From Candidatus Thorarchaeota archaeon (GTDB lineage: Archaea; Asgardarchaeota; Thorarchaeia; Thorarchaeales; Thorarchaeaceae): a stretch of 17,326 nucleotides of DNA. The stretch lies in assembly GCA_016839345.1 (NCBI GenBank), contig JAEOUL010000231.1, positions 1 to 17,326 on the forward strand, in the 5' to 3' direction. The position numbers and the translations under genes are program-made. Below, one piece after another: positions 15,324 through 17,326 of this stretch. Numbering within the stretch: position 1 is the stretch's first letter; each line of letters starts with the position of its first letter. The notes under the pieces were generated by a model. The model searched no databases and had not been told where the DNA came from. It was given only the letters and a program-made list of their open reading frames with translations.

Positions 15324-15380
15324 TTCATCACTCGCCATACGTGTATTTGTATTTCTTCCCTTAAACCTGACGAAAAGCAG

Positions 15381-15457
15381 TGGTGCGACCGCCGGGATTT
15401 GAACCCGGCTTGGAAGCTTGGGAGGCTTCCGTCCTAACCAGGCTAGACCACGGTCGC
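15381..15457 (-). tRNA. tRNA-Gly (anticodon CCC)
   Basis: A complete 77-nt cloverleaf on the minus strand: acceptor GCGACCG/CGGTCGC, D arm GTCTAGCCTGGTTAGGAC, anticodon stem GAAGC/GCTTC around loop CTCCCAA (anticodon CCC), T arm CCGGG-TTCAAAT-CCCGG, discriminator A and an encoded CCA at 15383-15381. There is no intron. It diverges from the korA transcript. Confidence 0.96.
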
Positions 15458-15474
15458 TCTGCAACCCATCCGAG

Positions 15475-15490
15475 TTATATTTGATAAAAG
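15475..15490. promoter_or_regulatory. Overlapping divergent promoter for tRNA-Gly and korA
   Basis: An AT-rich block that reads TTATATTTG on the plus strand (15475-15483) and CTTTTATC on the minus strand (15490-15483). The minus element lies 26-33 nt before the tRNA-Gly 5' end. The plus element predicts transcription starting near 15502-15506, close to an ATG at 15502. Both distances fit archaeal TBP/TFB spacing, so one small region appears to serve both directions. Confidence 0.5.
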
Positions 15491-15501
15491 ACTATCGGCT
15501 T

Positions 15502-15639
15502 ATGGATGATAATTATGATGCCTACAGTGATTTGCCCAAGGAGTATACTTATCTTGGACAGAGTCGTCAACGCCAGCCCGGAGACCTGAATCATGAGAAG
15601 AACTATCAAATTTTGGCAGGGGAATCAAGCTTGTGCTGA
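15502..15639 (+). CDS. Possible 45-aa leader ORF upstream of and overlapping korA
   Basis: From ATG 15502 to a TGA at 15637-15639 the frame encodes a hydrophilic 45-aa peptide beginning MDDNYDAYSDLPKEYTYLG, rich in acidic and tyrosine residues. Its ATG lies about where the TATA-like element predicts the mRNA 5' end, so it could be translated leaderlessly. It overlaps the first 47 nt of korA in another frame. I recognise no family and it has no ferredoxin cysteine motif, so it is not korD. It may be a regulatory upstream ORF or simply non-coding leader. Confidence 0.3.
   Translation: MDDNYDAYSDLPKEYTYLGQSRQRQPGDLNHEKNYQILAGESSLC
15580..15584 (+). promoter_or_regulatory. Shine-Dalgarno site of korA
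   Basis: GGAGA, 8 nt before ATG 15593, which fixes the korA start and implies a transcript leader of roughly 90 nt. Confidence 0.6.
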
Positions 15640-16714
15640 AGCCGCCATTGCTGCAGGATGTAGGTTTTTTGCAGGTTATCCAATTACTCCGGCTTCTGAA
15701 ATTGCAGAAATCATGGCGCGTGAACTCCCAAAAGTGGGAGGGGTGTATCTTCAGATGGAAGACGAGATTGCTGCAGTTTCTGCTGTTATCGGTAGCTCAT
15801 GGGGAGGGAACTTGTCTATGACAGCAACCTCTGGACCCGGTTTTAGTCTCATGCAGGAAAATTTGGGGTACGCAGTAATGACTGAAACTCCTTGTGTTGT
15901 TGTAGATGTCCAAAGAGCAGGTCCTAGTACTGGACAAGCAACAAAAGCAGCCCAAGGTGATTTCATGCAGGCGCGATGGGGATCTCATGGTGATTATGAG
16001 AGTGTTGTACTAGCTCCAAATTCTGCTCAGGAAACATATGAATTAACAATTAGGGCTTTTTCATTATCTGAAAAGCTTAGACATCCAGTGATTCTGCTGT
16101 CTGATGAGATTGTTGCACATTCACGTGAGAGAGTTGAGATTGACAAATCCAAAGATGTGGCTGTGGAAAGGCGATTCGTTAAAACAGGGGACCAACCATT
16201 TGGAAGCCATGACGCTGAAGGTCATGCATTGATGCCAAGGTTCGGTGATGGTCATAATCTACTCGTGACTGGATCTACTCATAATAATCAAGGATTTCGA
16301 AAAACTGCAGATCCAGAAGTTCATGACTTGCTTGTTAGGAGATTAACTAAAAAGATTCAAGATGCATGTGCGTATATCGAGGATTTTCTCATTGAGGGTC
16401 CAGATGAAGCTGAATGGGGGATTATATCATTTGGTTCAACTTCGAGATCAGTTGAAGAGCTTATGTCAATGATTTCAGAGTCAAAAGTAAGATCTATGCG
16501 ATTAAGATCGCTCTGGCCATTTCCTGACAAAGCAGTCGAAAAGTTTGCTAATTCTGTAAATCAAATACTGGTTCCAGAACTGAATCTTGGACAACTCTCA
16601 AGAGAAGTAGAACGGGCTGCAAGAGGTCGGGTTGATGTTATTCCCCTACAGAAAATTGGAGGAGGACTTATGATTGAACCTGATGAGCTTCTCAAAGCTA
16701 TGACCACGTCTTAG
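15593..16714 (+). CDS. korA: 2-oxoglutarate:ferredoxin oxidoreductase, subunit alpha
   Basis: Part of the enzyme that converts 2-oxoglutarate and CoA to succinyl-CoA and CO2 with reduction of ferredoxin (or the reverse reaction). The 373-aa product matches KorA from end to end: WQGNQACAEAAIAAGCRFFAGYPITPASEIAE near the start (in 8-39), LQMEDEIAAVSAVIGSSWGG, the ATSGPGFSLMQENLGYA segment, VQRAGPSTGQATKAAQGD, and a C-terminal domain with LRSLWPFP. Length is standard. KorA is normally followed by korB, which supplies the thiamine diphosphate site, but here a convergent gene begins 5 bp past the stop, so the partner must lie elsewhere. Related subunits (PorA, VorA) are less likely given the YPITPASE and QMEDE context. 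Confidence 0.92.
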   Translation: MRRTIKFWQGNQACAEAAIAAGCRFFAGYPITPASEIAEIMARELPKVGGVYLQMEDEIAAVSAVIGSSWGGNLSMTATSGPGFSLMQENLGYAVMTETPCVVVDVQRAGPSTGQATKAAQGDFMQARWGSHGDYESVVLAPNSAQETYELTIRAFSLSEKLRHPVILLSDEIVAHSRERVEIDKSKDVAVERRFVKTGDQPFGSHDAEGHALMPRFGDGHNLLVTGSTHNNQGFRKTADPEVHDLLVRRLTKKIQDACAYIEDFLIEGPDEAEWGIISFGSTSRSVEELMSMISESKVRSMRLRSLWPFPDKAVEKFANSVNQILVPELNLGQLSREVERAARGRVDVIPLQKIGGGLMIEPDELLKAMTTS

Positions 16715-16719
16715 TGAGT

Positions 16720-17326
16720 TCAGTGACCTGTTGTAATCACGATTGAAATGCTTGTACTCATCCAGACTTGTACAATCGTGGTTTGTTTGACTTGGAGGAA
16801 GTAGGAACTCTCCACTCTAAATGATATATTGTGAAGTCCGGGTGAAATCCATAGTGGTAGTGGAACTGACTGTGGAAAATTTGAGTTGACTTGGTTGATT
16901 ACAAAGAAAGGTACTGTGCTATTTTCATGGTATAGAAAAATGTCAGCAAGATTAATCGTTTCATTGTTATCATCCAGTATTGTGAATGTAAAATTCATTG
17001 ACTCGCCATAGAATGCTGAGTCTAATGAGATATTCAGATTCATTATTCCAATTACGCCCAATCCAAATTGAGATAGATTTTGGAATTTGTAATATTCATT
17101 TTTAGTTGAAACATTTACAATATGGAGTCCGATGGAATAGTTGGATGAAGTTGGAATTACAAGTGTGCTAAATGTTCCAGGATGAATTTCGGATTCAAGC
17201 GAAAACTCGTTTTCTTCATCGGTGAATTGGACATCTACCGATTGATTCCAATCTAGTTCGGAATCAACAATAAACTCAATTGTTACGTTTTGACCTCTTG
17301 TGACATTCCATGATGGTTGAAGTGGA
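16720..17326 (-). CDS. Secreted sequon-rich Ig-like protein, 5' end beyond the window
   Basis: The minus-strand frame is open from the right edge to a TGA at 16722-16720, giving the last 201 residues of a longer protein. It is beta-rich with repeats of about 90 residues in the style of Ig-like/adhesin modules: VTRGQNVTIEFIVDSELDW and SAFYGESMNFTFTILDDNN both precede an acidic turn and a strand-rich stretch. I count 11 N-glycosylation sequons (N-x-S/T, no Pro), about one per 18 residues, so it is very likely extracellular and glycosylated. It contains no cysteine. It ends SISIVITTGH without a membrane anchor or sorting signal, so any anchor must be N-terminal, or the gene has lost its end. No specific family is recognised. 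Confidence 0.8.
   Translation of the reverse strand, partial: PLQPSWNVTRGQNVTIEFIVDSELDWNQSVDVQFTDEENEFSLESEIHPGTFSTLVIPTSSNYSIGLHIVNVSTKNEYYKFQNLSQFGLGVIGIMNLNISLDSAFYGESMNFTFTILDDNNETINLADIFLYHENSTVPFFVINQVNSNFPQSVPLPLWISPGLHNISFRVESSYFLQVKQTTIVQVWMSTSISIVITTGH

Noticed and set aside
15300..15345. A GTGATGA box on the minus strand, considered as a C/D-box guide RNA
   Set aside because: No D box (CTGA) at the right distance and no terminal pairing.
15179..15380. A classical archaeal replication origin next to orc1
   Set aside because: No match to known ORB or mini-ORB repeats and no long AT tract; only one 11-nt repeat pair was seen, so I do not annotate an origin.
15273..15464. A 63-codon open frame on the minus strand upstream of orc1
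   Set aside because: It reads straight through tRNA-Gly, and its residues are explained by the tRNA sequence; no ribosome site or family similarity.
1..17326. CRISPR arrays, insertion sequences, rRNA, toxin-antitoxin or defence genes
   Set aside because: No spaced repeats, transposase motifs, terminal inverted repeats or rRNA-like stretches were visible; all main frames are housekeeping genes or described above.

Overview
The window is a gene-dense piece of an archaeal chromosome. The archaeal assignment rests on a full archaeal-type replication set (MCM, a B-A order GINS subunit, RfcS/RfcL, Orc1/Cdc6, Hel308), a GPN-loop GTPase, a Trm-G10 type tRNA methyltransferase, the archaeal-only families UPF0200 and UPF0201, TATA-like promoters, and a tRNA-Pro with an intron at position 37/38 set in a bulge-helix-bulge fold. 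G+C is roughly 40 % by eye. The sequon-rich secreted protein, the deacetylase-like gene and the overall gene content would suit an Asgard (for example Thorarchaeia-like) genome, but that lineage call is only a guess. There is no mobile element, CRISPR array, rRNA or integration scar, and no gene-free stretch longer than about 300 bases.

Left third (1-5482), RNA and tRNA metabolism: an edge-truncated XRE-type regulator (minus) diverges from a GPN-loop GTPase followed by the tRNA m2G10 methyltransferase (plus). These meet UPF0201 and UPF0200 (minus), whose stop codon overlaps that of the methyltransferase. UPF0200 diverges from the 2',3'-cyclic phosphodiesterase gene thpR. Four bases past thpR lies the 3' end of an intron-containing tRNA-Pro(GGG) on the minus strand. 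A histone-deacetylase-family gene (plus) then runs tail to tail into hel308.

Middle (5490-12860), replication and repair: gins23, mcm and hel308 run leftward and rfcS-rfcL run rightward from a shared 188-bp promoter region at 10505-10692. Together they encode the CMG-type helicase core, the clamp loader and a fork-remodelling helicase.

Right third (12778-17326): orc1/cdc6, a small winged-helix protein and truA form a tight leftward operon. The truA tail overlaps the rfcL tail antisense by 83 bp. A 330-bp interval between orc1 and korA holds the orc1 promoter, a tRNA-Gly(CCC) and a compact divergent promoter driving korA (2-oxoglutarate:ferredoxin oxidoreductase alpha). A possible 45-aa upstream ORF overlaps the korA start. 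The window ends in the 3' part of a secreted, Ig-like, N-glycosylation-sequon-rich protein (minus).

I see no clearly new multi-gene system; most of the window is housekeeping. The points most worth a second look are departures from family norms in the replication proteins (Walker A of RfcS, the Arg/sensor region of Orc1, no visible PIP box in RfcL), the rfcL/truA antisense overlap, the korA leader ORF, the tRNA intron and the sequon-rich surface protein.
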